From: Aquatica leii
Lineage: Eukaryota; Arthropoda; Insecta; Coleoptera; Lampyridae
Length of the DNA stretch: 64,000 bases
Direction of reading: 5' to 3'
NCBI GenBank assembly: GCA_035610365.1
Contig: CM069433.1
Span: 194,130,760 to 194,194,759 of the forward strand
In this document: positions 22,730-33,900 of the stretch, piece after piece
Position numbering within the stretch: the stretch's first letter is position 1
Layout of the letters: each line of letters starts with the position of its first letter
Made by a program: the position numbers and the translations under genes
The notes under the pieces: model-generated
Told to the model about the DNA's origin: nothing
Seen by the model: only the letters and a program-made list of their open reading frames with translations
Database searches by the model: none

Positions 22730-23185
22730 TGTAGCGAATTTTATTATTATCTGCTAATTTATTTTAACTACTAAAAATATTTTTACTTATACTAGAAATA
22801 TGTACACTTTTAAATTAACCGAACTAATTAGATCTAATAATATTTAATGAAAACATTTACACTAATTTATGTATAACCGTACACACGAAGATAAGACAAA
22901 GTCCGCGGATAGCTTCACACACTTGTTTACACTAAAGTCACGTACTTTGTAGATTTATGTATAACACGCGTTGACGACGTATTTATTTATTTAGACTTGA
23001 ATAATCTTCTTAACACTGATGTTTTTGCATTACGGCAATGACTGACCTACGATTTGTTTTTTCGGTATTTATACACATATGGAAATCCTTCTTAAGTGTT
23101 CCCTATCTTTCGGTATATCTTCTAGAAGATGGATAACAACTTCGAGAAGGTTCTTGAATTTGCGGATAACTTCTCGAACGTTTCA
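22730..23185 (-). repeat. 5' LTR of Gypsy copy A
   Basis: A 456-bp direct repeat of 16529-16975, starting TGAAACGTTCGAGAAG and ending in ACA in element orientation. It should contain the element's promoter, with a TATTTATACACA box on the + strand at about 23068-23079 (TATAAATA in element orientation). Confidence 0.9.
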
Positions 23186-23734
23186 ATATTATATTCAAGT
23201 TTCATACTAAAAAATATTCAAGAAAGCGACTTAAAATACCTACAATTGTATTTTTTTAAAATTATATTAAATTTATGTAGTACATAGACAAAATTATACT
23301 CTTTTTAGCAATATAAAAATTGTATTTGAATTTTGTCAAATTTCTTTAAAACTGGATTTCTAAAAATTGATATTCTTTTTGTATATACTTGTTTCATTTA
23401 AATGATTTCTTCGTTTTAATTGTTCAAATAAAAGACATTTTTACATAAACACTTATACAGTTCATTTTTAAACAATAAAATAATGGCTTTTAAATAATAT
23501 CTTTATTAAACAGAGATGTATAGCTTACATGTACGTGGGAGTTGACCTAAGCGGCATACAATTTGACGATCTTGTGCAGACGTAAAATGAATTTTAGGAT
23601 CACTACAGAGCGGCATACATACATACATGCACCATTTATATAATATGGAAAGAAATCACCCAAAATATTGTTTGCAGATTTTTTATAACATTTTTAAGCG
23701 TTTTTTAAAAGAATAATTTCTTAATATGTTATAA
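23186..23734. other. AT-rich sequence, nothing recognised
   Basis: No recognisable gene. A sequence similar to GCGGCATACAATTTGACGATC appears twice in part (about 23550 and 23610), too little to define a repeat. Confidence 0.45.
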
Positions 23735-23915
23735 ACATATATCTGATTCATCGTTTTCATCAATTAATTCCTCACTTACATAATCGTTATCATCATTTTG
23801 TAAATTGATAATTAAAGGCTCTGCCGCTATTTTTAATAAATTTTGCTTCACACAATTGGGCCAAACGGTTTCAGGAATATTTTCCATTGATGATTTTAAT
23901 TTAATTTTGGTACCA
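23735..23915 (-). pseudogene. Short coding-like fragment, possibly pogo/Tigger-type transposase
   Basis: The minus strand is open for about 58 codons with NIPETVWPNCVKQNLL followed by an acidic tail (NDDNDYVSEELIDENDE) and a stop. A 'W(K)KLWPECV' step followed by acidic DVEELL-type residues is seen near the C-terminus of Tigger/jerky-type transposases. The match is short and from memory, so this is a suggestion only. Confidence 0.3.
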
Positions 23916-23959
23916 TATATTTAACATATGCTCATATCAGTTAGGATTAAATTCACAAT

Positions 23960-26000
23960 ATGCCATAGAAAATTTACATTATTTCCCTTAAAATAATCTC
24001 GAAAGTTTCCACGGGCGGAGTCTATACTAAGATTAGAACGATTTCCGGGTTCGGATTGTGTTGATGTTGTTACCGAAGTTATCAACGTTTCGCGCATTTT
24101 TGTAAAGGGTTTTATCAAGGCGGGAAAGAAATCGAAAACGCTAGAGAGTTAGGTAATCAACTTGTTATCCAAGACAGATTCTAAATTCTATAGAAGTGAC
24201 CTAAGAAATAGTCTCCGTATTTATAGAAGTATAATTTAGATGAGAGGAGCTCGACTCTGGTTAAGGATGTTTGAAAGGGAGCGTATCTTTGATAAACTAT
24301 TTCTATGCTTTCTCGGACTATTTTATTAAAGACGAATGAAGATTTTGCAATAACCGAAGCGTTCATAAAATTTACATTGTGACCTGTGGTAAAATAATAT
24401 ATGCAACGGCAGATTTAGAAATATGTCTTTTTTTTATACGAATATGTTCTAAATCACGTGTAATGACGAAACGACCAGTTTCACCGATATAGACCAAACT
24501 GCATGAACAAGGAATTTGATATACACCTTGAGATGAAAGTGTAGGAAATTAATCCTTGGGAGAAGGAATAATTTGAGAGATTTTACATGTTGAGATGGAT
24601 ATGGGTTAAATACTATTCTTACGAAGTAATTTCTTAGTTTTTTATATATAACTTACTAAGATTTTAGTAAGATGACGGAGTTAAAGTCTCTGTTCTCAAA
24701 GATTCAATAACAGAACTTTCCTGCACCGGATGATGATAAGAAACAGAATGGCCTAAAAGTGCGTTAGGCTTACGTGTCACAAAAACGTCGAGAAAATGAA
24801 GAGAACTATTTATTTCCATTTCCATGGTGCATTTGATGCCAGGGTGTTGGTTGTTTAGATCATCAAGAAACCTAGACAATTTAAGATGACCATGAGACTT
24901 AACAATAAAAGTGTCATCAACATACCTAAACCAGACTTTAGGCTTAATATCGATGATTTTAAAACAACCGTTTCAAAAAATTCCATAAAAATGTTAGTTA
25001 CGACAGGAGATAACGAAGCACTCATAGCGGCACCAGAAACTTGTTCGTAAAACTTCTTAGAAAATTGGAACTAAGTGGATGATAAACACTCAATAAGAGA
25101 AACCAAACTCAAATCTTTGTCGTCGTGAGACAAAGTTTTCTCGATAATAGACGAATCTTTAATAGAAATTTTGGTAAAAAGTAAAGTGACATTTTTTAAT
25201 AAAATAATGAAAGTTCACGATGTGAGAAAAAGTTTTACTTGTAAATTCAGAAAGAATGTTGCACAAAAACGTGGCTAGTTTGTAAGTAGGAGATTGGATA
25301 GTAATACCTTCTTTTTGGACTTTAGGAAGTTTGTATAGAAGAGGTGGCTTAGAAGCTGAAAGGGTAAATTAGCGTTTGGTTTTAGGAAGTATATTAGAGG
25401 ATCTGATGAACAGTAGCGTTGGCTTTGTCGGCTGGAAGAACGATTCCTACAAAGGTTTTTGAAAGCTAACTTTTTCGACTTAGAAATGTTGAATTTAGGA
25501 ACTTTATATAATTGAAGCATTTTACTAGTATATAAACACAAATGGAATTTGAGATGTTTTATAGAAGACTCAACGGCACATAAAATGTTTTCTTTAGGAA
25601 TGCGTTTGGGAGCCACAGTAAAATTCAAACCATTAGATAGCACCAATTTCTGTTCTGAAGTAACAGTCAAACTAGATAGGTTGAATACCGTTTTCACGGA
25701 GCCAGTAGTTGAAGAAACTTTCTGATTTTTGATTCCAACAATTGAAACCTTTGAGATAAACTTTAGTGGTTAACCGTAGAGAGGTATTAGACTGCTGGTG
25801 AGTAATGTTGTCAAAGAATTTCAAATTATCCAGAGATAGAATGTTAAAAGATAAAAGAGTTGTTTAAAAATCGTGCACGGTAAAGATTGTTTTTAGACAA
25901 ATGTGTCTGATTATGGAATTTAATTTTGAGAAATTCAGGAATGAGGACGGAAGTTTTAGAAGAAATATCCTCCCCGTATTTTTTAACAAACACTAACATT
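23960..26000 (-). mobile_element. Penelope-like element PLE-2 (RT + GIY-YIG), degraded
   Basis: Read on the minus strand: an N-terminal RT block at 25275-25697 (NLSSLTVTSEQKLVLSNGLNF, APKRIPKENI) and the palm at about 24960-25045 (YEQVSGAAMSASLSPVVTN, FMEFFE). The catalytic box RYVDDTFIV lies at about 24915-24945, and FLDDLNNQHPGIKCTMEME with LHFLDVFVTRK at 24760-24879. GVYQIPCSCSLVYIGETGR at about 24475-24540 is the start of a GIY-YIG endonuclease, and NKIVRESIEI at about 24300 is its C-terminal part. Penelope-like elements use this nuclease for target cutting. Stops and frameshifts occur throughout. Its 5' end faces that of PLE-3. Confidence 0.8.
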
Positions 26001-26244
26001 ATATAATATATAAAATTAAGTTTTTTATCCTATGTTTAGTTTATAAAATTCCATCAATTACTTTTTGAAATATGAGTTCAAATTCAGGGGTCAGAATTTT
26101 TGCTTTAATAGTAGAAGATTTTAAATGCAAATAGTTATTTATTGTTTCAACAGTCTGATACCACCTTACTGCTACTACTAAAGTTTATCTCAAAAAGTTT
26201 CAGTTGCTGGAATTTAATAATCAACAAATTTTTTTATGGTAAAA

Positions 26245-27235
26245 CGTAAGCTTTGCACTCGATTGAAGTGTGATCACTTAATCCACAACAAAGAAAGCCA
26301 ACGGCAGCTCAAGGTTTTGAGGAGTGAGATAGATATAGTAACTAATAGTATTAAGTCTATCTTTGATGTGACGATTGTAATCTGTTAAAATAAAACAAAA
26401 CAAGAAAAACACTGCAGGTGCTCGTTTCCACCTGACAACACTTAAGGAATACAAATAAGACACGATCAAGCTTGAATAATCTGAAAGATATAAAAAACGT
26501 AAACTACTTGAGACAGCAATCGTATACTTAGTTGTCTTACATACGATCGACAGTAAAATCTTTTTAATTGGAAAAAGAGTACTTACATGCTTACAGTGCT
26601 GATAGCGCTAAAGGCATGTAAACATTCCTTTAAAAGATAAAAAGTCAAAAAATACTACTGTGGTATCACAAATATTCTGAGTTGGTTACATTTGATACTA
26701 CAATCCGAGTTGCACTAAATTTTTAATTTTATAGGGCTTTTAAGTTAAATTTGCAGACCGGACAAGTGAGCTGATAAATCTTCAAGATATAACAAAACAT
26801 ATTACAGATTAACATTAACATTTAACAAGTAACAGTAAGTAACATATTTGCATTTAGAAAGCAACCAAGATTGCATGAACTCTTACATTCAGTAGTTAAC
26901 GACCATTAAAATAATTTCTGAACGTAGTTGTGATCGGTAATTAAATGAATTCTTGAAGTTATCACGTGATGGTTATTAAATGCTCAGCGATTTCTTTACA
27001 GTCATTTATTGAATTTTTATTTGTTTTGCCTCATCAAATGAACGAATATCCAAGGATTTTTGTTCTAAAAGTTTTGCTAATCACTTCGTTAACACGTGCT
27101 TGCATTTTAGTTTGTTAGTCAAGTTGCGAATGCGTAAACGTTAACGGAAACAGAAGATGAAACAAATACAATATTACCGACAAAGTTTAAACTAAGCAAA
27201 GTTTATACAAGGCAAAGAAGCATAAATGGTTTTTG
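26245..27235. other. Sequence interrupting PLE-3, partly SINE-like repeat
   Basis: It separates two PLE-3 segments that adjoin in PLE-2. Its first part (about 26285-26470) resembles 47755-47950, sharing TCTATCTTTGATGTG, CGATTGTAAT, GGTGCTCGTTTCCACCTGAC and ACACTTAAGG-like blocks. 26480-27235 is AT-rich with no assignable feature. I could not find a clear target duplication. Confidence 0.5.
26285..26470 (+). repeat. SINE-like repeat, copy 1
   Basis: Matches the repeat at 47755-47950. Its start (CGGCAGCTCAAGGTTTTGAGGAG) aligns with the tRNA A-box-like start GCGGTAGCTCAGAACGTTGG of the other copy but is more decayed. The shared 3' part is GGTGC(C/T)CGTTT.CA.CTGACAAC.CTTAAGG. Confidence 0.5.
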
Positions 27236-27678
27236 AACATAACAGTTTCTTCTACTACTGCCTCTTTGAAAACGATCGTCAATTTGTTTAGTTTGAGTCT
27301 CACTTTAGAACAGAAATTGGTGCTATCTAAAGGTCTGAATTTTGCTATTGGTTTTAAACGGATTTCTAAAGAAGACGTTTGAGGTACAATTGAGACATCT
27401 GACACTGAAAAAATTAATGAATCATCTAAAGTTTTTAAACTCAACGTTTAAAAGTCAGAAGAGTTCTCCCAGCTGACAAGGGTTTTAACCTAAACTGATT
27501 ATGCCAAGAAAAAACATAATATTCTTTCAGAACAAACTCAAAAACCTACTAAAAAGATTCATCAAAGTTTCTAGTGGAGCTATGGGAATTTTTTTCATCT
27601 CCTGTTGTAATTTTTATGGAATTTTTTAAAACACTTGCATTGGAAGCATCGATAAAACCTAAAGTCTAGTTTAAATAT
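27236..27678 (+). pseudogene. PLE-3 reverse transcriptase, N-terminal and palm fragments
   Basis: The frame from about 27243 reads TVSSTTASLKTIVNLFSLSL and LEQKLVLSKGLNFAIG.KRISKEDV, colinear with PLE-2's N-terminal block. A VLPADKG motif follows at about 27457 ('LPADKGN' in Penelope RTs). After a large internal deletion the palm SSGAMG and a decayed 'SPVVTNxYMEFFE' lie at about 27570-27625. The fragment ends at the 12-bp target duplication of the PLE-1 insertion. Confidence 0.7.
27667..27678 (+). repeat. 12-bp target-site duplication of PLE-1 (left copy)
   Basis: TAGTTTAAATAT, identical to 30179-30190. It falls inside the RT of PLE-3, at the 'FRYV' residues before the catalytic box, so host-element reading resumes on the other side. 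Confidence 0.8.
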
Positions 27679-27968
27679 CATTTTTTGAGGCGTTCGCGGC
27701 CATGATTTTTTAACAAATAAATATTTTCGGGTTTTGAACCGCGTTCCATATTTACAGTTTTCACGAAATTCATAAAACTTAGAAGGCTTACATACTTTGA
27801 AAAATCTACAATATTTGACGTTTTGACAGTCATGTCGCTGTCTTCTTAAAAATAACTGAAACTGAAGGTATAGGATCCTGACAAGCCTTTATATTACGCC
27901 GTTCGGGTCAGTGGTTCGTGATGGTTTCGATTCATTAGTCTTCCGGAACATGTTTTTCCATATTGGCG

Positions 27969-28398
27969 CTAGGTCGATTCCATTATCCCTATTGAAACTG
28001 TCATACTTCTGGATTTCGATGGCTTCCTTGTATAATCTAGGCCAGAAGTTTTGGGATTTGCCTCTTCAAATTTTATTGTGTGACCGGTGTCTAAGAAATC
28101 TTTCGCAACAGCAGATCTTGTGTTATGTTTCTTTGTACCCGCCGTATGTTCTTTTAATCTGGTAGCTATGTTGCGTCCCGTTTGTCTTATGTAAGCCAGC
28201 CCATACAAACAAGGGATGTGGTAGACCCTGGTTCTGGCTATTTTAACTGTGCAACCTTTTATGTAAGGAAAGAAGAAAGTTGCCACGGGGTCTTCTTTCT
28301 TTTGTTTTTTCTTACTGTGTTTGTTAATTGCTCGATATATGTCTCCTTTTCTAAAACCGTTTTTTATTAAGGCGTTCATTAGATGACCTAGAGAGGAA
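27969..28398 (-). pseudogene. PLE-1 inverted copy: GIY-YIG endonuclease part
   Basis: The minus strand reads KNGFRKGDIYRAINKH, KEDPVATFFFPYIKGC, RVYHIPCLYGLAYIRQTGRNIATRLKEHTAG, KHNTRSAVAKDFLDTGHTIKFE. GIY is VYH and YIG has become YIR. It is a shorter, inverted duplicate of 29420-29870 on the + strand. A deletion has removed the SKISRI-type linker before VYH. The frame runs on past the fusion point into antisense of the + copy, which is not element coding sequence. Confidence 0.75.
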
Positions 28399-28407
28399 AG
28401 AAATGCT

Positions 28408-29243
28408 TTGAGGGAGCTGAAGGCCAACAAAGAAATCACTATATTACCAGATGATAAAGGAAATGCTTCTGTAATCATAAACACCAACGACTACATGGAA
28501 AAAATCGATACTTTGCTACAAGATTCGGCGTACAAACCATTGAAGAGGAACCCAATAAAACCTATAAAGAGAAAGATTTCGGCTGCTGTAAAATCCGCAA
28601 ACACGATCCCGGACCATCAAGAGAGACGACTAATTCCTACAGATACCAGGATGCCGCACCTTTACGGCCTTCCAAAAATTTACAAACTAGGGGTACCACT
28701 TCGCCCAATTGTGAGTGCTACAGGTTCAGCCACCCATCCTCTGGCTAGATACTTATGTACGATTTTACAACTGCTTACGGGAAAAGCATCCATTACGTAA
28801 AGAATTCCCAGCACTTCGTCTCAAGGATTAAAGAAATTGAATTGGAATCAGAAGACATTTTATTCAGTTTTGATGTGACATCTCTCTTCACAAAAGTGCC
28901 ACTAAAAACAGCACTAGAGATCATCAAGACTAAATTACGAAAAGCGGATTTGGATGAAGAGCTTAACGGACTAATTGAGCTATGCTTAAAATCCACATAC
29001 TTCTCATTTAACATCGCCAATATATTTATGGAGGACCTTGAAGAAAGAGCATTAGAAACAGCTACTCTCAATCCAAAATGCTGGCTACGTTATGTGGACG
29101 ATACATTTGTAATTTGGTCTCGTGGAGCAGAAACACTACACAACTTTCTGGATCACATCGACCAGTTAGATTCCAACATCAAATTCACCATGGAAAAGAA
29201 AACAAACAGAAGCATTCCGTTCTTGGACGTACTGGTAACTTGA
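28408..29243 (+). pseudogene. PLE-1 reverse transcriptase, 5'-truncated and broken
   Basis: RELKANKEITILPDDKGNASVIINTNDY opens the fragment, then MPHLYGLPKIYKLGVPLRPIVSATGS (the 'GLPKxHKxxxPLRPIVS' motif), a frameshift near 28760, and SFDVTSLFTKVPL (catalytic Asp). About 17 residues of the 'YEQxxGxxMGSPLSP' segment are deleted near 29010. IANIFMEDLE, the intact catalytic box LRYVDDTFVIWS (about 29085-29120) and IPFLDVLVT follow. The pattern is a Penelope-type RT related to telomerase. Truncation, frameshift and deletion make it inactive. Confidence 0.85.
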
Positions 29244-29379
29244 AAGATGGACAACAGATTGGGGCATCAAGTATATATGGAAAACTGACACATACTGACA
29301 GATACCTCAACGCCGAATCACATCATCATCGAGCTTAGAAGTTTTCAGTTCTAAAAACTTTAGTGCACAGGGCCAAGGC

Positions 29380-29990
29380 GATCAGTGAACCGAACACGTT
29401 AGACAACGAGCTAGGTTACCTAACGAACGCCTTAATAAAAAACGATTTCAGAAAAGGAGACATATCGAGCAATTAACAAACACACTAAAGAAAAACTAAA
29501 GAAGGAAGACCCCGTGGCAACTTCTTCCCTTCCTTCCTTACATAAAAGGCTGCACGGATAAAATAGCCAGAATACTTAGAGGGAAAAACATCAAAGTGAC
29601 CTTTATTGCAACAAATAAAATAGTCGCCAATTTCTCAAAATCAAAAGAAACAAAAGCACCACTCGAGGAACCAGGGGTCTACCACATCCCTTATTTGTGT
29701 GGACTGGCTTACATAGGACAAACGGGGCGCAACATAGCTACCAGATTAAAAGAACATAAGGCAGATACAAAGAAACATAACACAAGATCTGCTGTTGCGG
29801 AACATTTCTTAGACACCGGTTACACAATAAAATTTGAAAAGGCAACAATGTTGGCTAAATACCAAAACTTCTGACCTAAACTATACAAAGAAGCCATCGA
29901 AATCCAGAAGTACGACAATTTCAATAAGGATAAACATGTTCTGGAAGACTAATGAATCAAAACAATCACGTACCACTGACTCGAACGGCG
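29380..29990 (+). pseudogene. PLE-1 GIY-YIG endonuclease
   Basis: After two frame changes the domain reads GVYHIPYLCGLAYIGQTGRNIATRLKEH (about 29680-29760), with both halves of the GIY-YIG signature (GVY and YIG) and the conserved Arg. Then NTRSAVAEHFLDTGYTIKFEKA supplies the His-containing segment. A stop after KYQNF at 29872 ends the frame early; sequence colinear with the usual C-terminal 'IxxYxxEAIEIxK' follows out of frame. This nuclease is the hallmark of most arthropod Penelope elements. Confidence 0.85.
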
Positions 29991-30178
29991 TAATATAAAG
30001 GCTTGTCAGGATCCTATACCTCCAATTTCAGTTTTTGCTGAAGAAGACAGCGACATGACTGTAGAAACGTCAAATATTGCAATTTTTTTAAAGTTTGAAT
30101 GCTAAGTTTTATAAATTCCATGACAAGTGTAAATATGGAACGCGGTTCAAAACCCGAAAATATTTATTTGTTAAAAAA

Positions 30179-30190
30179 TAGTTTAAATAT
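30179..30190 (+). repeat. 12-bp target-site duplication of PLE-1 (right copy)
   Basis: TAGTTTAAATAT, identical to 27667-27678, immediately after the element tail ...TTGTTAAAAAA. Confidence 0.8.
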
Positions 30191-30850
30191 GTTGGCAATA
30201 CGTTTATTGCTCATTTTGTATTGTTTAGGTTTCTTGATTATCTAAACACCTAGATATCAAATTATTTCTTATGACTCGTAAACCTGACAAATTCTTTAAA
30301 CATTCTGTTTATTGTAAACCTACTATACGGAAACATACTTTGTCTCATCATCATCTTGCATAGAAGCGTTCTGTTATTGTATTTTTTGTCTATTTGCCAA
30401 CTCAAGAATCTCTTTGTTGAACAATGATTATAAGACGTGGGGTACTTAGGTCATTTAAAAACATTTTAATTTTTGAATTCAATCTAAAATTGTCATTTTT
30501 ACCTTACATTTATGTCACAGATCAAATAGAGAAACTTCTTTATAAAAATAGTGTTAAACCTATATACAACTCAACAGGTAAAATCTCTCAGATGTTTCCT
30601 TCTCTCGAAGACGAATTTTCTATACATTCATCTCAAAGTGTATATCAAGTTTCTTGTTCATGTAGTTTAGTACAAAACTGGTCGTTACCTCATCACACGC
30701 ATTTTAGAACACAATCGTTATATAAAGAAAAGGTATATTTCTAAGCCTGCTTTTGCTTAATATAGATTTTTAAAACACTTTGGTAAATGCGAAATTTCTA
30801 TTCTTTTTTAATAGGAAGTTTAAAGAACGCATAGAAATTATCAAACATCT
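30191..30850 (+). pseudogene. PLE-3 RT thumb and GIY-YIG remnants
   Basis: FKYVGNTFIAHF spanning the insertion border is a decayed 'FRYVDDTFVVH', followed by RFLDYLN. From 30424 the frame gives FLPYIYVTDQIEKLLYKNSVKPIYNSTGKI, SQSVYQVSCSCSLV (start of the GIY-YIG domain, cf. PLE-2 GVYQIPCSCSLVYIG) and, from about 30808, NRKFKERIEIIKH near its end. The YIG half itself is lost. Order and motifs match PLE-2. Confidence 0.7.
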
Positions 30851-30970
30851 TAGTAACTCTAATCGTGACCATGGTTTTAAACTATGCTCTCTTTGCTTTC
30901 TGGTTGTTACTCGTTTGTTAAAGAGACGCTTCTTTTCCAACGTAACCCAATCACAGTCGCGCTCAACCTA

Positions 30971-33900
30971 ACGCAACTATACTTCTTCTTTATATGCCGA
31001 ACCTACTCCTTTTTTCGATAGAGTATAAAATGTGTCTCGGTTCACAAGTAACACAGTAATTGTGAAAAAAATAGATTGTTGACTCACCTACCTTGGTTAA
31101 CTTGGTATCGGAGATGGTCGTAGGCCAAGATAGTAGCGACCGAATAGAATAGTGAGTTGGTGCCTTGCGCCACTTTTTTTGGCGAGTAATAAATTAAGTT
31201 TCGGAAGAAGGAAAGTGTTCTCAAATTCACAACACAACTCTGAGCTAGAAAAACAAGAGTATGCTGTGACAAAAATATTTATAAGTGTTATTATGACTAG
31301 TAATACACATAAAAAAAAGATACGAAGTAGGTCCCAAATCACAAATCGTTTAGTAATTATATACATATATAAAAGCACATATCAAAAATAAACAGACGAC
31401 ACAAGCGATAACGACTTATAAAATATTAAAAAAATATTAAAGATGCAAAAAATAGCTTTCAAAATTAACTAATTTATCGCGTTGATTTCCAATTGACTGT
31501 CGTAATTGTAACGATGGTTAAAATAAGGTGGCATAAATGCCTTAAGTCAGGTGAAAATAGTTGTTTTCGGTGGTGATTCACTCGAGATAAGATGGTTTTG
31601 GCTCATTGCAACAAATCTTCGTTACAGATAAGGAACCAATCGATAGCATTAGAAGAAAAAACCTCCATAGCACAAATAAGGTGAATCTAGCGAAATAAAA
31701 TAACAGGGGTAACCAAGCTGGGAGCTACAAATTATAAAACGTGTAGCATTCAAACCCACATGTGAGCCAAAGTTTTTACAAATTTTTAATATTAGTTTCT
31801 AATAAAAATCGACTACGAGAGAGCTTTTGTATTCAAAATATTTTTTTCTAAAAAGATTTAAATAGGACACATTTTTGTAGAAAAAATCTGCACTTTTCGA
31901 ACGATTTTTTAACCGAAAAGTTGCCTACACGCCTGATTACTTAACGCTTTAAAGGTTTTTGGATATCAGTAAGAACTATAAAATATTTTAACCAAGTCTG
32001 TTTTTTGTTAAATATTTGTACACAAAAAAAATTATTAGTGTTTTATTTATTTTTATTTAAAAAAAAATTCTAAAAAAAATATAATGCAAATATTTAATAA
32101 AAATAATTTGCAATCAACCAATAATTTCTTGCATACGTAACTATTAATCTGTTAATGTTACTATCCGTCATATTTAATCATCTTTTTCTGTTTGTTGGAA
32201 ACAAAAAACTTTAATCTTGTTTTCTATTTACTTATTGAATTGCTTTTTTTAATATGTACGTACAAGTTTATGACGTATGAAAAAAACTTTATATATAGCA
32301 ACTAAACTGAAAAAAAAACTTTGTTTTTCTTTATCTACATAAGTTGTTTTACGTATAACTTGTCATTTCTTTTCAAGGAAAAACATCTGTTTTAAACATT
32401 TTTACGTTTAAATAAAAAGGTATATTTGTATTTGAGATTAAAAATGTATTTGATTAATAATTCAACTTACTTCTCTCCATGGTTTTCCTATTTTGAACTT
32501 ATTATTTATTCAGTTCCCAATTTCAATTAAAATGTCGTTTCAATTTGACATTTCTGGTGGTTAAACATAAATTTTGGTACCATATGGGATCGTTTACGGT
32601 TAAAAAGAAATTAGCACTTAAAATTATTTTGTAATTACCTTGTAATGTAGGAAAATTTTATTTCTACTGTACTTAGATTTTTTCAGAAACAAGTATTATG
32701 ACGAGAGGAATTAGTATTGTCTTTATAGTCACTCTTTGTACTCAATATTACTAAAGTAGTTATGTTAAAAATATTATATATCTAACCTAACCATTTTATT
32801 CGATGTAAAATTTTGTTAACGTTTGTGTTCGATACAAATTTCCATATCTGCCGTACATCTACCATCGGTAATTCTACTCAAAGTTTCTTCAAAAAGGCAT
32901 TTAATTTATATAATTAGATTACTTATATCTTGAGTAATTAAATGCCATCGAAGTATTTTAAAATACGGTTGCATTTTATTAGTGCAAAAATATTTGGTAC
33001 ACAAAAATTATTATATTACTATTTTTTTTATTTATTTAATATTCCATCACCAAGGCAAACGTAACTAATCACCAAACGCGCACGTGATTACTGTCCTCAA
33101 CTACCAACACACGTGCACTATAATTGCCTACATCACCGGCTTTTCAATAGCACCAAACAATTATATTATTGATTTTTCAATTTTACCAATAGTTAAGTTC
33201 GTTACTTTTTATGGTTGCCATCGAATATAGATACAATCTGTTTTAAGTAAAAATTTGCAGGATTTGCAACATTTTTTCAATCGTTTTTTGGGAGAGCTTA
33301 TAAAAAACCACACCTATGAGATGACGAAAGAAAGATATCAGAATGGGTCACACAAGACAAGTTGTTTCTAAAATTTAAAAAATGACGAAAAAATCATTTT
33401 ATTTTAGCAAATTATTTCAAAATTTAAAAAAATCGACATATAACAATTAATGTGGCTGTTTTTAGTAAATGAAAACTTTTCTAATTTTGTATAGTTTAGT
33501 TATTATTTAAAGAAATCAATTAACGGCAATAACGTCTGATGATTTCCGTTTTTAATCTAGCGTTTTGACATATTTTATCTAATTAAAAAATAATCATTTT
33601 CACGTTTTTGCAAATAAACGTTCACGCACATTAGCTAAAAGGAAGCTGAAAATTCGTTTCTCGAAAATATACTTTTCTGCGGTAGACGCTGACAAATTTT
33701 TATTGTCTGCTCTAATCATTTATTTAAGGGTATATACGCTAAGGGTTTACTTTTTTAAATTTTCTTTTTCGACATAATTGAGTTTTGTAGGTACGTGATC
33801 ATTAAGTTATCGTTCGACTTGGCTTATCTTGAACGTTTCCTCTGCCCACAGTTAATTAGTTAATTATTAATACTGAAATTTGGTTTTATATTTTAGGAAT

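Larger units (their letters stand above)
16529..23185 (-). mobile_element. Ty3/Gypsy retrotransposon copy A: LTR-gag-PR-RT-RH-IN-macro-CCCH-LTR
   Basis: A 6,657-bp element with both LTRs (16529-16975 and 22730-23185) and a primer-binding site next to the 5' LTR. It has a polypurine tract beside the 3' LTR, gag with a coiled coil and zinc-knuckle trace, and pol in the order protease, reverse transcriptase, RNase H, integrase. Unusually, pol continues into a TARG1/OARD1-like macro domain and a CCCH zinc finger before the 3' LTR. The flanking tetramers are GTAT (16525-16528) and ATAT (23186-23189), a target duplication with one mismatch. Point stops and small indels occur across gag and pol, so the copy is dead, but all domains except the first half of the zinc finger are readable. 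Three partial relatives lie at 35.6-38.7, 50.9-54.3 and 55.1-58.4 kb. Confidence 0.92.
27679..30178 (+). mobile_element. Composite Penelope-like insertion PLE-1 (inverted tail copy plus longer + copy)
   Basis: A 2.5-kb insertion inside PLE-3, flanked by the 12-bp direct repeat TAGTTTAAATAT (27667-27678, 30179-30190). It is two copies of one Penelope family fused 5' to 5' near 28398: a minus-strand copy holding only the GIY-YIG part and 3' tail (27679-28398), and a 5'-truncated + copy with RT, GIY-YIG and tail (28408-30178). The two tails therefore form inverted termini of about 700 bp. Both end in the same ATATTTATTTGTTAAAAAA sequence. Inverted, partly truncated copies are known for Penelope elements. 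Confidence 0.85.
26040..30970 (+). mobile_element. Penelope-like element PLE-3 (+), interrupted twice
   Basis: A relative of PLE-2 in the opposite orientation, so the two are head to head around 26000-26040. Its pieces are: an N-terminal leader at 26045-26230 (inverted match to about 25720-25900 of PLE-2), an RT start at 27236-27678, a YVGN-type decayed catalytic box and thumb from 30191, and GIY-YIG remnants to about 30850. It is split by about 1 kb of other sequence (about 26245-27235) and by the composite PLE-1 insertion (27679-30178). Confidence 0.75.

Noticed and set aside
26278..26469. 63-codon minus-strand frame
   Set aside because: Coincides with the SINE-like repeat; the other copy of the repeat does not keep the frame.
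31084..31272. Minus-strand frame with a strong donor-like AAGGTAGGTGAGT and a TGGCGCAAGGCACCAA stretch
   Set aside because: Could be an exon or a retroelement primer-binding site, but no acceptor, LTR or recognisable protein supports either.
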